Below, piece after piece: positions 35,608-44,700 of a DNA stretch of 64,000 nt. The position numbers were made by a program, and so were the translations under genes. How positions within the stretch are numbered: the stretch's first letter is position 1; each line of letters starts with the position of its first letter. The stretch is from Rhizosphaericola mali (lineage in GTDB: Bacteria > Bacteroidota > Bacteroidia > Chitinophagales > Chitinophagaceae): contig NZ_CP044016.1 of the NCBI RefSeq assembly GCF_004337365.2, positions 3,825,507-3,889,506 of the forward strand, in the 5' to 3' direction. The notes beneath the pieces were generated by a model, which was given only the letters and a program-made list of their open reading frames with translations, was not told the origin of the DNA and did not search any database.

Positions 35608-37776
35608 ATGATTAAAAGGCTTTTCACATTTGTAGCTATTTTAGCTACCTCTTTACAATTGAATGCGCAACGAGCAAGCAAATACAATTGGACAGCTGAT
35701 GGCAATGGATATTATTATTTTAAGCAAAATGCTATCCATAAATTAGATTTAGAAAAATTAAAAGATTCCATTGTTGTTTCTCAAAAGGAATTGACACCAG
35801 AAGGATCGACAGCTTCTATGCCAGTAGAAAGAAGCGAATTTTCTGAAGATAAAACACAGATATTACTTTTTACAAATTCCAAAAAAGTCTGGCGTTATCA
35901 TACAAAAGGTGATTATTGGGTTCTCAATTTAAAAACCAATAAATTGGTTCAATTAGGAAAAAAATTACCTACGTCTTCATTGATGTTTGCCAAATTTTCA
36001 CCTGATGGAAACTATGTCGGTTATGTTAGCCAACACAATGTTTATGTGGAAAACCTCTCTAACAATAGCATTACGCAATTGACCAAAGACGGCACAGATC
36101 GCATGATCAATGGTACATTTGATTGGGCGTATGAGGAGGAATTTGGATGCCGCGATGGATTTCGTTGGTCACCAGATAGTAAGTCTATCGCATTTTGGCA
36201 ACTGGACGCTAACAAAATCCGTAATTTTTTGATGATTGACAATACAGATTCTATTTATTCCTTTGTCAAACCTGTTGAATATCCAGTTGTCGGTCAGACG
36301 CCATCTCCAACTAAACTTGGCGTCGTTAATATCGCTACGCAAAAAATTACTTGGATGAATGTCCCTGGTGATCCAGCGGAAAATTATATTCCTAGAATGG
36401 AATGGGCAGATGCAAATGAAATTGTTTTGCAACAATTAAACCGCAAGCAAAATACCAGTATTTTATATTATGCTAATATCCACTCCGGTAAAGCGACTTC
36501 CTTTTACAAAGAAGAAGATAAAGCTTGGATTGATATAAAAAGCCGTTGGAATAATGATGATCCTATTGGCTGGGATTGGTTGCCTGATCATAAATCCTTC
36601 GTTTGGGTATCTGAAAAAGATGGTTGGCGACATGCTTTTTTAGTGAGTAAAGATGGCAAAAAAGAGACCCTTTTAACCAAAGGAAACTATGACATTATTG
36701 AAGTAAAATCTATTGATACAAAAGGTGGTTATATTTATTATAGTGCATCACCTGACAATGCTACACAAAAATATTTGTATAGATCTTCTTTGACTGGCAA
36801 AGGTCAAATGGAAGAATTGTCTCCAAAGTCAGAACAAGGAACGCATGAATACCAAGTATCACCTAATGGAAAATTTGCAGAACATACTTTTTCCAATGCA
36901 AATACTTATCCAGCAACCAATTGGGTGAATCTACAAACTGGAGCTATTTTAGGAGAAGAAAACAAAAGTAGAAGTATTCCCGATCTTCCAAAAGTGGAGT
37001 TTTTGAAATTGACAACTGTTTCTGGCATTACAGAAGATGCGTGGATAGTGAAACCTAAGAATTTTGATAGTACGAAAAAATATCCTATCGTATTTTATGT
37101 ATATACAGAGCCTGCAAGTGCGACTGTTACGGATGAATTTGGCTCTGGACGTAATTTCTTGTACAAAGGAGACATGGCTGCAGACGGTTATATCTACGTA
37201 AGTATCGATGGTCGCGGCACACCAGCGCCTAAAGGTGCCGCATGGAGAAAAAGTATTTATAAAAATATCGGGATTATTAACATCAAAGATCAAGCAGAAG
37301 GCGCTATGGAAATTTTCAAATTGCCGTATGTTGATACGAGCCGCGTTGCCGTATGGGGCTGGAGTGGTGGAGGATCTACGACATTGAACCTTTTATTCCA
37401 ATATCCACAAATCTATAAAACAGGTATTTCTATTGCACCAGTTGCAAATCAATTGACCTACGATAATATCTACGAAGAAAGATATATGGGCTTGCCTCAA
37501 GAGGATAAGCAACCTTATATTCAAGGCTCTCCGATCACACACGCGCAAGGTCTACAAGGCAAATTATTGTTAGTACATGGCACTGGTGACGATAACGTCC
37601 ACTATCAAAATAGTGAAATGTTGATCAATCAATTGATAAAGTATGATAAAGTATTTCAATTTATGCCTTATCCGAATCGTACACATAGTATAAGTGAAGG
37701 CGATGGCACGAGAGATCACTTAAGCTCAACCTATACAGAGTTTTTAAGAAGAAATTGCGAACCAGGAGAGAAATAA
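35608..37776 (+). CDS. Dipeptidyl-peptidase IV-type S9 serine peptidase
   Basis: Exported exopeptidase of about 722 residues. I take the ATG at 35608 since it starts directly with a signal peptide (MIKRLFTFVAILATSLQLNA); an upstream TTG would add 13 residues. An N-terminal eight-blade-type propeller (about 30-480) contains the substrate-gating double Glu (WAYEEEFG). The alpha/beta hydrolase domain has S586 in GWSGGGS, D661/D662 in HGTGDDNVHY and H693 in NRTHSI. It should remove X-Pro or similar dipeptides from peptides in the periplasm. Confidence 0.93.
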   Translation: MIKRLFTFVAILATSLQLNAQRASKYNWTADGNGYYYFKQNAIHKLDLEKLKDSIVVSQKELTPEGSTASMPVERSEFSEDKTQILLFTNSKKVWRYHTKGDYWVLNLKTNKLVQLGKKLPTSSLMFAKFSPDGNYVGYVSQHNVYVENLSNNSITQLTKDGTDRMINGTFDWAYEEEFGCRDGFRWSPDSKSIAFWQLDANKIRNFLMIDNTDSIYSFVKPVEYPVVGQTPSPTKLGVVNIATQKITWMNVPGDPAENYIPRMEWADANEIVLQQLNRKQNTSILYYANIHSGKATSFYKEEDKAWIDIKSRWNNDDPIGWDWLPDHKSFVWVSEKDGWRHAFLVSKDGKKETLLTKGNYDIIEVKSIDTKGGYIYYSASPDNATQKYLYRSSLTGKGQMEELSPKSEQGTHEYQVSPNGKFAEHTFSNANTYPATNWVNLQTGAILGEENKSRSIPDLPKVEFLKLTTVSGITEDAWIVKPKNFDSTKKYPIVFYVYTEPASATVTDEFGSGRNFLYKGDMAADGYIYVSIDGRGTPAPKGAAWRKSIYKNIGIINIKDQAEGAMEIFKLPYVDTSRVAVWGWSGGGSTTLNLLFQYPQIYKTGISIAPVANQLTYDNIYEERYMGLPQEDKQPYIQGSPITHAQGLQGKLLLVHGTGDDNVHYQNSEMLINQLIKYDKVFQFMPYPNRTHSISEGDGTRDHLSSTYTEFLRRNCEPGEK

Positions 37777-37787
37777 TAGTTAGAAGA

Positions 37788-37858
37788 AATTACCATCATA
37801 AATAGGTTCAATATCGTTTGATTCTATAAATTAATTGAACTTATTTGTGATAGTAATT
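37788..37858. repeat. Long imperfect hairpin between convergent genes
   Basis: A 25-base arm (37788-37812) is complementary to 37834-37858 at 22 positions; on the plus-strand RNA two of the three others are G-U pairs. The loop is 21 bases. It probably serves as terminator for both convergent genes, although a clear T run is absent. The right arm reaches the stop codon of the glycosyltransferase gene. Confidence 0.55.
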
Positions 37859-39012
37859 TAATGTCGAGATCTCTTATTTTGAGTTTCAGTATATAGATTA
37901 TGCATTTCTAAACCGATGGTTTCATAACTAAAACGTTCTGTGAAAGAAGATGCTATCCGCACTTTATCAAACTCCCAATCAATTATTTTTTCCATTACAA
38001 GAAAAAGATCATTTTCATTTTCATTAACAAGAAATCCATTCTCCCCAGGTACTATTAATTCCTGTGCGATACCCACTTTAGTAGAGATGACAGGAACGCC
38101 ACAATTTAAGGATTCAGGAATGACACAACAAAATGTTTCATAGCGACTAAAAATAATTGTTGCATCACTCATCTTTAAAATATTAGGAATTTGTTCATAA
38201 TCTACGGTTCCGATAAAATGCACATTTGGATATTTTGCTTTATCTAAATTGAATCTTTCATTTGCCCCAACCATTAATAATTGGATATTAGGATTACGTA
38301 AAAATAATTTTTCAAATGCATTTAAAATTCCCAAGGGATTTTTTTGTTGGGACATACTAGAGATATGTACAAAGGTAAATTTTGATTGACGTGCTATGTC
38401 GTCATACTTAAATATTTTTTTATCCACTACATTTGGAATTACAATACTATTGACGTTCATTAGTTCATCTAACCTAATTCCAAGAATACGACTAACAGCA
38501 ATAACTTGTGTCGCATTGCGAAAAATCATTTTCATTAAATATTTATATGCGAATGATTTTTTAGAATATTCACCTTCTGCCTTCTCTATGTATTGCGTCC
38601 AATGCTCTGTCAAGACATATGGAATGCGATATATTATTTTTAATAAAACTGCTATAATACCTGCTTTTGTAGCAACTTGAACATGGATTATATTTGGTTT
38701 ACCATGTTTATTTTTATATCGTTTAAATTCATCAATATGATATTTTAAATATTTAATAGTTGAAATAATTTTATTTAAGAATGAATTATTTCTGCAACTA
38801 TACATTATTATAATTTCCTCTAAATTTTTATTTATTGAACGTACATATTCTTTGCTTTTATATTGAATACTTGATCGATTGACCCTTGCAATAGACAATG
38901 TTGTTATCTCATCATATAAAGATGCCGCCTGAGCCAATCGCTTTACAAAATCACCGTTTTGTATTTGCTCTTTATTTGGATACCAACTACAAAGCCATAA
39001 AACTTTAGACAT
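37858..39012 (-). CDS. Glycosyltransferase family 4 protein
   Basis: About 384 residues, GT-B fold. The C-terminal nucleotide-sugar site is visible: FVHISSMSQQKNP (about 215) then MSDATIIFSRYETFCCVIPESLNCGVPVIST, seen as SDATIIFSRYETFCCVIPES and LNCGVPVIST. The conserved E-x7-E pair is represented by E in SRYETFCCVIPES. The N-terminal acceptor domain starts KVLWLCSWYPNKE. I choose the ATG at 39012; a TTG nine bases upstream is the alternative. It probably builds part of a surface polysaccharide or glycoprotein glycan. It is transcribed toward the peptidase gene and away from the AT-rich GT gene at 39100. Confidence 0.9.
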   Translation of the reverse strand: MSKVLWLCSWYPNKEQIQNGDFVKRLAQAASLYDEITTLSIARVNRSSIQYKSKEYVRSINKNLEEIIIMYSCRNNSFLNKIISTIKYLKYHIDEFKRYKNKHGKPNIIHVQVATKAGIIAVLLKIIYRIPYVLTEHWTQYIEKAEGEYSKKSFAYKYLMKMIFRNATQVIAVSRILGIRLDELMNVNSIVIPNVVDKKIFKYDDIARQSKFTFVHISSMSQQKNPLGILNAFEKLFLRNPNIQLLMVGANERFNLDKAKYPNVHFIGTVDYEQIPNILKMSDATIIFSRYETFCCVIPESLNCGVPVISTKVGIAQELIVPGENGFLVNENENDLFLVMEKIIDWEFDKVRIASSFTERFSYETIGLEMHNLYTETQNKRSRH

Positions 39013-39099
39013 ATTTAGCAAAAAAATATTTTTAAATTTGCAATTATTTAAACTATAGCCAAAATAAAACTCAACAATTAAGTATAATTTAAAATAAAA

Positions 39100-40086
39100 T
39101 TGGAAAATACAATCAAAAATAAACTAAAAAAAACAACGGATATTATATTGGATGTATTACCCAATACAGTCAAAGAGACCGTTTTAGGAATAAAGCGATT
39201 TACATTTTTCAAACAGCAATATCCACCAAGACAATTATTTATACAAATAATTGATGGTAGAGAGACACATGGAGGATTAGCCGATCGACTAAAAGGAATA
39301 GTTTCTGCGTTTTGCTTAGCAGATAGTAAAGGAATGCAATTCAAAATCCACCACACATATCCTTTTGCATTAATAAATTATTTGCAACCGAATCTTATTG
39401 ATTGGAGATTAACACCAGAAGATAAATTTTCTAGCAATATATTTGAATCAAGGATTATGCATATAACGGATTTAGGGAATGACATAATAAGATTTTCTAA
39501 ATCCAATACAAAAAAACAATTTCATGCTTATTGTAAAGGAGACCTCCTACATTCAATCAATCTTGAATTGAATAAGAACTATGATTGGAGTACTGTATTT
39601 CATAAATTATTTAAGCCTTCTATAAAACTACAAAAGGAAATTGATGATCATTCAAAAATAATCGGAGGTCCTTATATCTCTGTAGTCTTCCGATTTCAAA
39701 ATCTTTTAGCAGATTTTCCCGAGTATAACTACCCTACCCTAGCAAAATCAGAACAGAAAAATCTTATAGAACATTGTAGTCGAGCATTATTAAAATTACA
39801 AAAACAACACATTAACTCAAAAATTTTAGTTTCATCTGACAGCGTCACATTTCAAAACTCTATAATAGCATTAAAAAATATATTTACATTTCCTAAAAAA
39901 GTAGTCCATATGGATTATATCTCTGGTGAAAATTTCGAAGTTTATTTAAAATCTTTTTTAGACTTTTATTTAATTGCCAATTCTGAAAAAATATATTCAA
40001 TGGGAACTTCGATAATGTATAAAACAAATTTTCCAAAATATGCAGCAAATCTGAATAATATACAATTTGAAAGAATTGAGATTTAG
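39100..40086 (+). CDS. Probable O-fucosyltransferase-like glycosyltransferase
   Basis: 328 residues, starting with a TTG (a stop lies in frame 15 bases upstream and no ATG is closer than residue 77). The motif HGGLADRLKGIVSAFCLADS (about 59-78) resembles the GGLGDRLxG loop of fucosyltransferase-like GT-B enzymes, and the C-terminal part has SSDSVTFQNSI followed by LIANSEKIYSMGTSIM, which resembles the donor-site end of that group. The fit is by motif only. The gene is among the most AT-rich in the window (one 60-base line at 39481 has only 14 G/C). It overlaps the convergent GT-C gene by 4 bases. Confidence 0.6.
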   Translation: MENTIKNKLKKTTDIILDVLPNTVKETVLGIKRFTFFKQQYPPRQLFIQIIDGRETHGGLADRLKGIVSAFCLADSKGMQFKIHHTYPFALINYLQPNLIDWRLTPEDKFSSNIFESRIMHITDLGNDIIRFSKSNTKKQFHAYCKGDLLHSINLELNKNYDWSTVFHKLFKPSIKLQKEIDDHSKIIGGPYISVVFRFQNLLADFPEYNYPTLAKSEQKNLIEHCSRALLKLQKQHINSKILVSSDSVTFQNSIIALKNIFTFPKKVVHMDYISGENFEVYLKSFLDFYLIANSEKIYSMGTSIMYKTNFPKYAANLNNIQFERIEI

Positions 40087-41351
40087 AAAAATTTGTTGGA
40101 AATATTTTTTTCAAATGCGCGTTCCAAATTTTTCTTTTTAATCATTTCTAACAATAGTAATAACACAAGAGGCAATTCAATCATAAAATATTTTTCCCAT
40201 TTTTGAAATGAGAATGGCATGACTATGAGAAATATTATAAATGAACAAACATACCATAAACAATACTTATCTAATATTTTAATATGCTTAATAATATGAT
40301 AGAATACATAAAATGTAATCGACAATGGGATTGAAAATAAATAATTAACAACGATAGGATTTCTAAATATAAAAAGCAAAAACCTATGTACATATCCGAC
40401 ATTATCGCTACCATCCTTCAACGCTGACGGGGATGGAAAAATAGGCCAAATGCACAAACAAATTGTACTCGTTATAAAACAAACAGATAACACTTTTATA
40501 GTTGTGGAATCTTGAAATAATTTTTTTTTAACAAGTATATAAAATACTAAAGGAAATGAATAAACTGAAAAGCAGTAGATATAAACAAATATAGAAGAAA
40601 ATTGATATATTGGAGTGTCCGGTGCAATCGTAGCAATGATGGTACTTATCGGAGAAATCCCCCCCCAAAAAAGAAATAGAGGAAGAATACTTAGCCCAAT
40701 AAAATTGAGTATATATAATTGATTAAGATGTAATATCTTTTTATTTTTGAAGCAATCATATACTAATACTAACCAGTAGGAAAAAACAATTATTTCATTG
40801 TATTGTCTAGAATAAACTAAAGCTAGTCCACTTAATAATAATCCATAATATTTGTTTTTTAGAATACAATTAATAAATATTAAAACAAATAAAACACTAA
40901 ATAAATCATTATAGATAACTATTGCATTACTTAGTATATATGGATTCAATATAAAGAGAATAGATCCAATTATGAAAAATAGACGATCATAACCAAGGCG
41001 ACTTAATATTCTTATCCACAACCAACAAGAAGACATATATAGTATCAATGTAAATAATCGCAGTCTCGGTAAGGACAAACCAAATAATTTGGCCCATATT
41101 GCATAAGATATATACGGTAATGGAGGATTAAACTCCCTATAATATTTCAGTGTATGTAAATCGGGATGATAGTAAAACTCAAGTATAGTTTTATTATAAA
41201 AATTCTCGTCTAAATAAATTGGAAACGTTAATCCATGCGTAATTAGCAATAAAATAGTAACAACAATAAGGACAAAAGTAGATAGTATCCCAACAAGTGT
41301 ATTTATTGGAATATTGTTCAATTTAGTAATTATACACCATTCATTTTTCAA
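40083..41351 (-). CDS. GT-C-type membrane glycosyltransferase with a poly-G tract
   Basis: 422-residue integral membrane protein with about ten hydrophobic helices. The first periplasmic loop holds an acidic motif (IYLDENFYNKT, about 45-55) followed by YYREFNPPLPYISY, the layout of GT-C enzymes using lipid-linked sugars, such as the ALG10-like or ArnT-like families. A run of eight G (plus strand C at 40659-40666) is preceded on the coding strand by six T, within codons for residues about 229-231 (WGG). In this AT-rich genome such a tract is slippage-prone. The start overlaps the RDD gene by 11 bases; the end overlaps the convergent gene by 4 bases. Confidence 0.75.
   Translation of the reverse strand: MKNEWCIITKLNNIPINTLVGILSTFVLIVVTILLLITHGLTFPIYLDENFYNKTILEFYYHPDLHTLKYYREFNPPLPYISYAIWAKLFGLSLPRLRLFTLILYMSSCWLWIRILSRLGYDRLFFIIGSILFILNPYILSNAIVIYNDLFSVLFVLIFINCILKNKYYGLLLSGLALVYSRQYNEIIVFSYWLVLVYDCFKNKKILHLNQLYILNFIGLSILPLFLFWGGISPISTIIATIAPDTPIYQFSSIFVYIYCFSVYSFPLVFYILVKKKLFQDSTTIKVLSVCFITSTICLCIWPIFPSPSALKDGSDNVGYVHRFLLFIFRNPIVVNYLFSIPLSITFYVFYHIIKHIKILDKYCLWYVCSFIIFLIVMPFSFQKWEKYFMIELPLVLLLLLEMIKKKNLERAFEKNISNKFF
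40659..40666 (-). repeat. Homopolymer G8 tract in coding sequence
   Basis: Eight C on the plus strand (G on the coding strand), next to six A. It is the longest G/C homopolymer that I noticed in the window and lies mid-gene in the GT-C glycosyltransferase. A gain or loss of one base would truncate the protein after about residue 230. Confidence 0.9.
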
Positions 41352-41718
41352 TAATATAAGTATTACTTAAAATATCGTGCAACGTTCTATCTGTGAATGG
41401 AATAAACATAAAATCTATTGGGATAAGGCGGACTAAACTTCTAATTAAAATTTGACCAAAAGAAGCTGCCCCTCCATCCTTCTTTACAATAATAGTATAG
41501 GTCATTTTTTTACCTAAAGATTTACCAAAAATACCTTCCCCTAAAACATAATATACCACAAGAACGGCAGAAAATATTTTCCAAAACGCAAATCCACGGA
41601 AATGCCAGAATGAAACATAAAAGGTATTAACCTTATTGATAATATACGTTAATATTAAAATTATAGTTGTATCTACTAAAAAATTTAATACTCTCGTACC
41701 TACGCCAACTACTTTCAT
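41341..41718 (-). CDS. RDD-family membrane protein
   Basis: 125 residues of the RDD family. It starts VGVGTRVLNFLVDTTII, has two to three hydrophobic helices, the segment FGKSLGKKMTYTIIVKKDGG, and a conserved-Arg tail region QILIRSLVRLIPID. RDD proteins are small membrane proteins of mostly unknown, often transport-related role. It sits in the minus-strand operon after the PorU-like gene (8 bases) and before the GT-C gene (11-base overlap). Confidence 0.9.
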   Translation of the reverse strand: MKVVGVGTRVLNFLVDTTIILILTYIINKVNTFYVSFWHFRGFAFWKIFSAVLVVYYVLGEGIFGKSLGKKMTYTIIVKKDGGAASFGQILIRSLVRLIPIDFMFIPFTDRTLHDILSNTYIIEK

Positions 41719-41726
41719 AAGGCAAA

Positions 41727-44700
41727 TTAACGCATTAAATACATCTTTCCGTAACCTTTGTTAAAAAATTGTCCAGTATTGACACTATTTCCATTTGTAT
41801 CGGTTACATTAAACTTATCCAATTTTTTTCCATCAAGATTTGTAATCACGCGATAAATATAAACACCATTGGCCAATTTCTGCCCATATTGATCCGTTCC
41901 ATCCCATTTATATTCTGTAATATTTCGCCCTATCTTTAAAGGTCCTAGTTCGGCTTTCGTAATTTCTTTCACAATTTTACCCGTAATTGTTAATATCTCG
42001 ATACGTATATTTTGAGGAACTACACTACCTGTCAATGTAAATACAAAAGCAGTTGACGTAGTAAAAGGATTCGGATAATTAAACATATCTGAAATCATAG
42101 GTTTATTATACACCTGAAAACTAATGGAATATTGAGATACGCTAGTAGAAGATGTAGTGCTTTTGCCCTGTACTATCAATTCATAAGTGCCATCTTGCGT
42201 TAAATAAGGAGCAAAATTAGCTAACGCAGCATTATCACTAGAATCCTTTGCACCAGTAAATAAAAGAGTGTCTGTGCCATATTTAATACGTTTCAACGTA
42301 CCATCTGGATATTTTAATTGTAAGGTCAATAAGGCGGTATCAGTTAATAGTTGATATTTAGATTCACTCGTAAGCTTAGCTATAATTTTCGGGGCTGAAG
42401 CAACAATATCATTATTTAAAATATGTACACCATCGAAAGTAATATCCAAAGATACATCTCCATCATCCCCAGAAACATATAGTGGTTGAGAAAGGAAATT
42501 ATTCGCATGTGTTTGTTCAATTGGATTATTATCTGGATTAACGTCGAGATATTGTGTATTACTTCCTGTATAAATATTCGTTGATAAATTATTTGACGTT
42601 GTATCAGTACCCGGCACTCTTACATGAACTAGTGTCGTATCACCACTAACCAATGGTTTAAGTTTAGATAAAGAAAATAAATGCGCAACATTGCTTTTGT
42701 CTGTTAACGTATAATTTACTTTAAGGCTATCATCAAATGGCACATCTCCAATATTTTTGAAAGCAATATCCATACTATAATCAGCCCCTTTGGTTAAAGA
42801 ATCACTTGTTGCTTTGTAATACACATTAGCAGCCAATGCTCCTTCAGGAACTGCATCATATAAAAGTCTCCAGTATTTCAACTGGTATGGAGTATAGTTG
42901 ATGCTATCAGCATTTCGCATATAAAATTTTATATATGGATATGTTGCAGCGTCAATATCAGAGATATCCACTGATTTTTGCGATGAATTAATTGTCCGCA
43001 GTGTAGTCTCAGCACCTGCAGTAGTTACTCCGATTATGTCTACTGTTGCCTTATCTCCAGATATCGTTTCTTGCGAATACCCATCCCAAAGCATAGTATA
43101 CCATTTTCGTGAAGGCCCAAAATTCGGAGATGTTATATAACCAAGAGAGTCAGATTCATTGAAAATTGTGGATGTTTGAATTTTGTCATCCGTCCCTTCT
43201 GAAAACTGTATAACGGGGGTATAAGTAGCATCGTTCTTTTTATATGAAAAAGACCATGCTTTAACTGCATTATAATCATCAATAGTTGAAAAACCCATCT
43301 GCACTAAACGCGAATACATACTATTACTACCATCCGCTTTCCACTCTGCAGCTTTGGGCATATCTGACCAATAGGGAAAATAACAGTTTCTTACTGCCAC
43401 AAATGCACCATTAGGAATCCAATCCATAAAATCGCGAATCTTATTTCTTTGATCTTCTGTTGATGTCTCAAATTCAAATGTTTGTTGGGGTATACAATAA
43501 GCTTTATCCACACATGGGACGTAAGACCCCATAAACGAAGTCGTATAACTAGAAGGAGCAGTCGTTGAGGGTGTTGAGCTATTATAATATGGTTTCATTG
43601 TATTCGGTTCCAATACTACAAATGCAAGAGAGTTACCTCCACAATAATATTCTGATACCATTGTACCATTCAGGCTTACTGCAAAATCACTTCCCTGCTG
43701 TCCACTTTTTTGTAATATAGCATTTTGCATCTCTACAATCGCTTGAATGTTATCATAATTCCAAACTCTGCTTGCACTATCTAAACTTATTCGATCACCT
43801 TCTGAATCGAATTGCTGATATAAATGAGATTGATTAAAACCTGCATTCGTCGCCTTGGCCAAATATAAAAAGCTACTAACATTCCAATGATAATCACCAC
43901 TAGTGGGTATAGGCGATACTCTCCAATAATATACGAGGCTATCAGAAAAAGTAATTCCTGGATCAAATTCCAATGCCCCACCAAAAGAAGTTAATGTTTT
44001 GCGTACTTTTAAATTCGAGTTAAATAAGGCGGTAGTATCAATTTCCATTGCATATTGGGTAGTTGCTGCAATTGGATTGGCTGTAGACGCTATCAATTTT
44101 ATATTTTGCTTATTAACGATAGAATATTTATAAGGATAAATTGGAGTCAAACCAACTTCGTAGATATACACGCTTTTAGTTAATGTATTATTCAACTTAC
44201 TTAGTTCATCATATCGATTATTTGGATCGAGCGTAAATACTATACTATTTGTTCCTTTATCGGATGCACCAGATATAGGTACATCCAGTTCTATGGAATC
44301 TTTGTACTTAATAGAAGCAATATTTTTGCTATATAAAATATCCGTAGTTCCTCCTGGGTGAGTTCGTTTTATTTGCACTAATAAAGAATCTCCAGTTGCT
44401 CTACCAAGATTATATAAATATGCCTTCACATGAAACTTACTTTGAGAAATATCAATATAGGATGGCGTAACCGTAACGGATGCATCTTCGATTGCAAAAT
44501 CTGGTTTTGAAAATGAATTAACACTTATATAAGGATCTCCTAATAGCAAATTTCCCTCAGCTTGTGCATTGGTAGCTAACGTATCATTATTCGGATAATA
44601 AGAAGGTGCTACAGTAGTTTCATTTGCTGCATCTATTTGACTATAAGATATTGGTTTGCCGTAATTTGTCCTACCTAGTGACTGGTAAAAAGGTAGGCTA

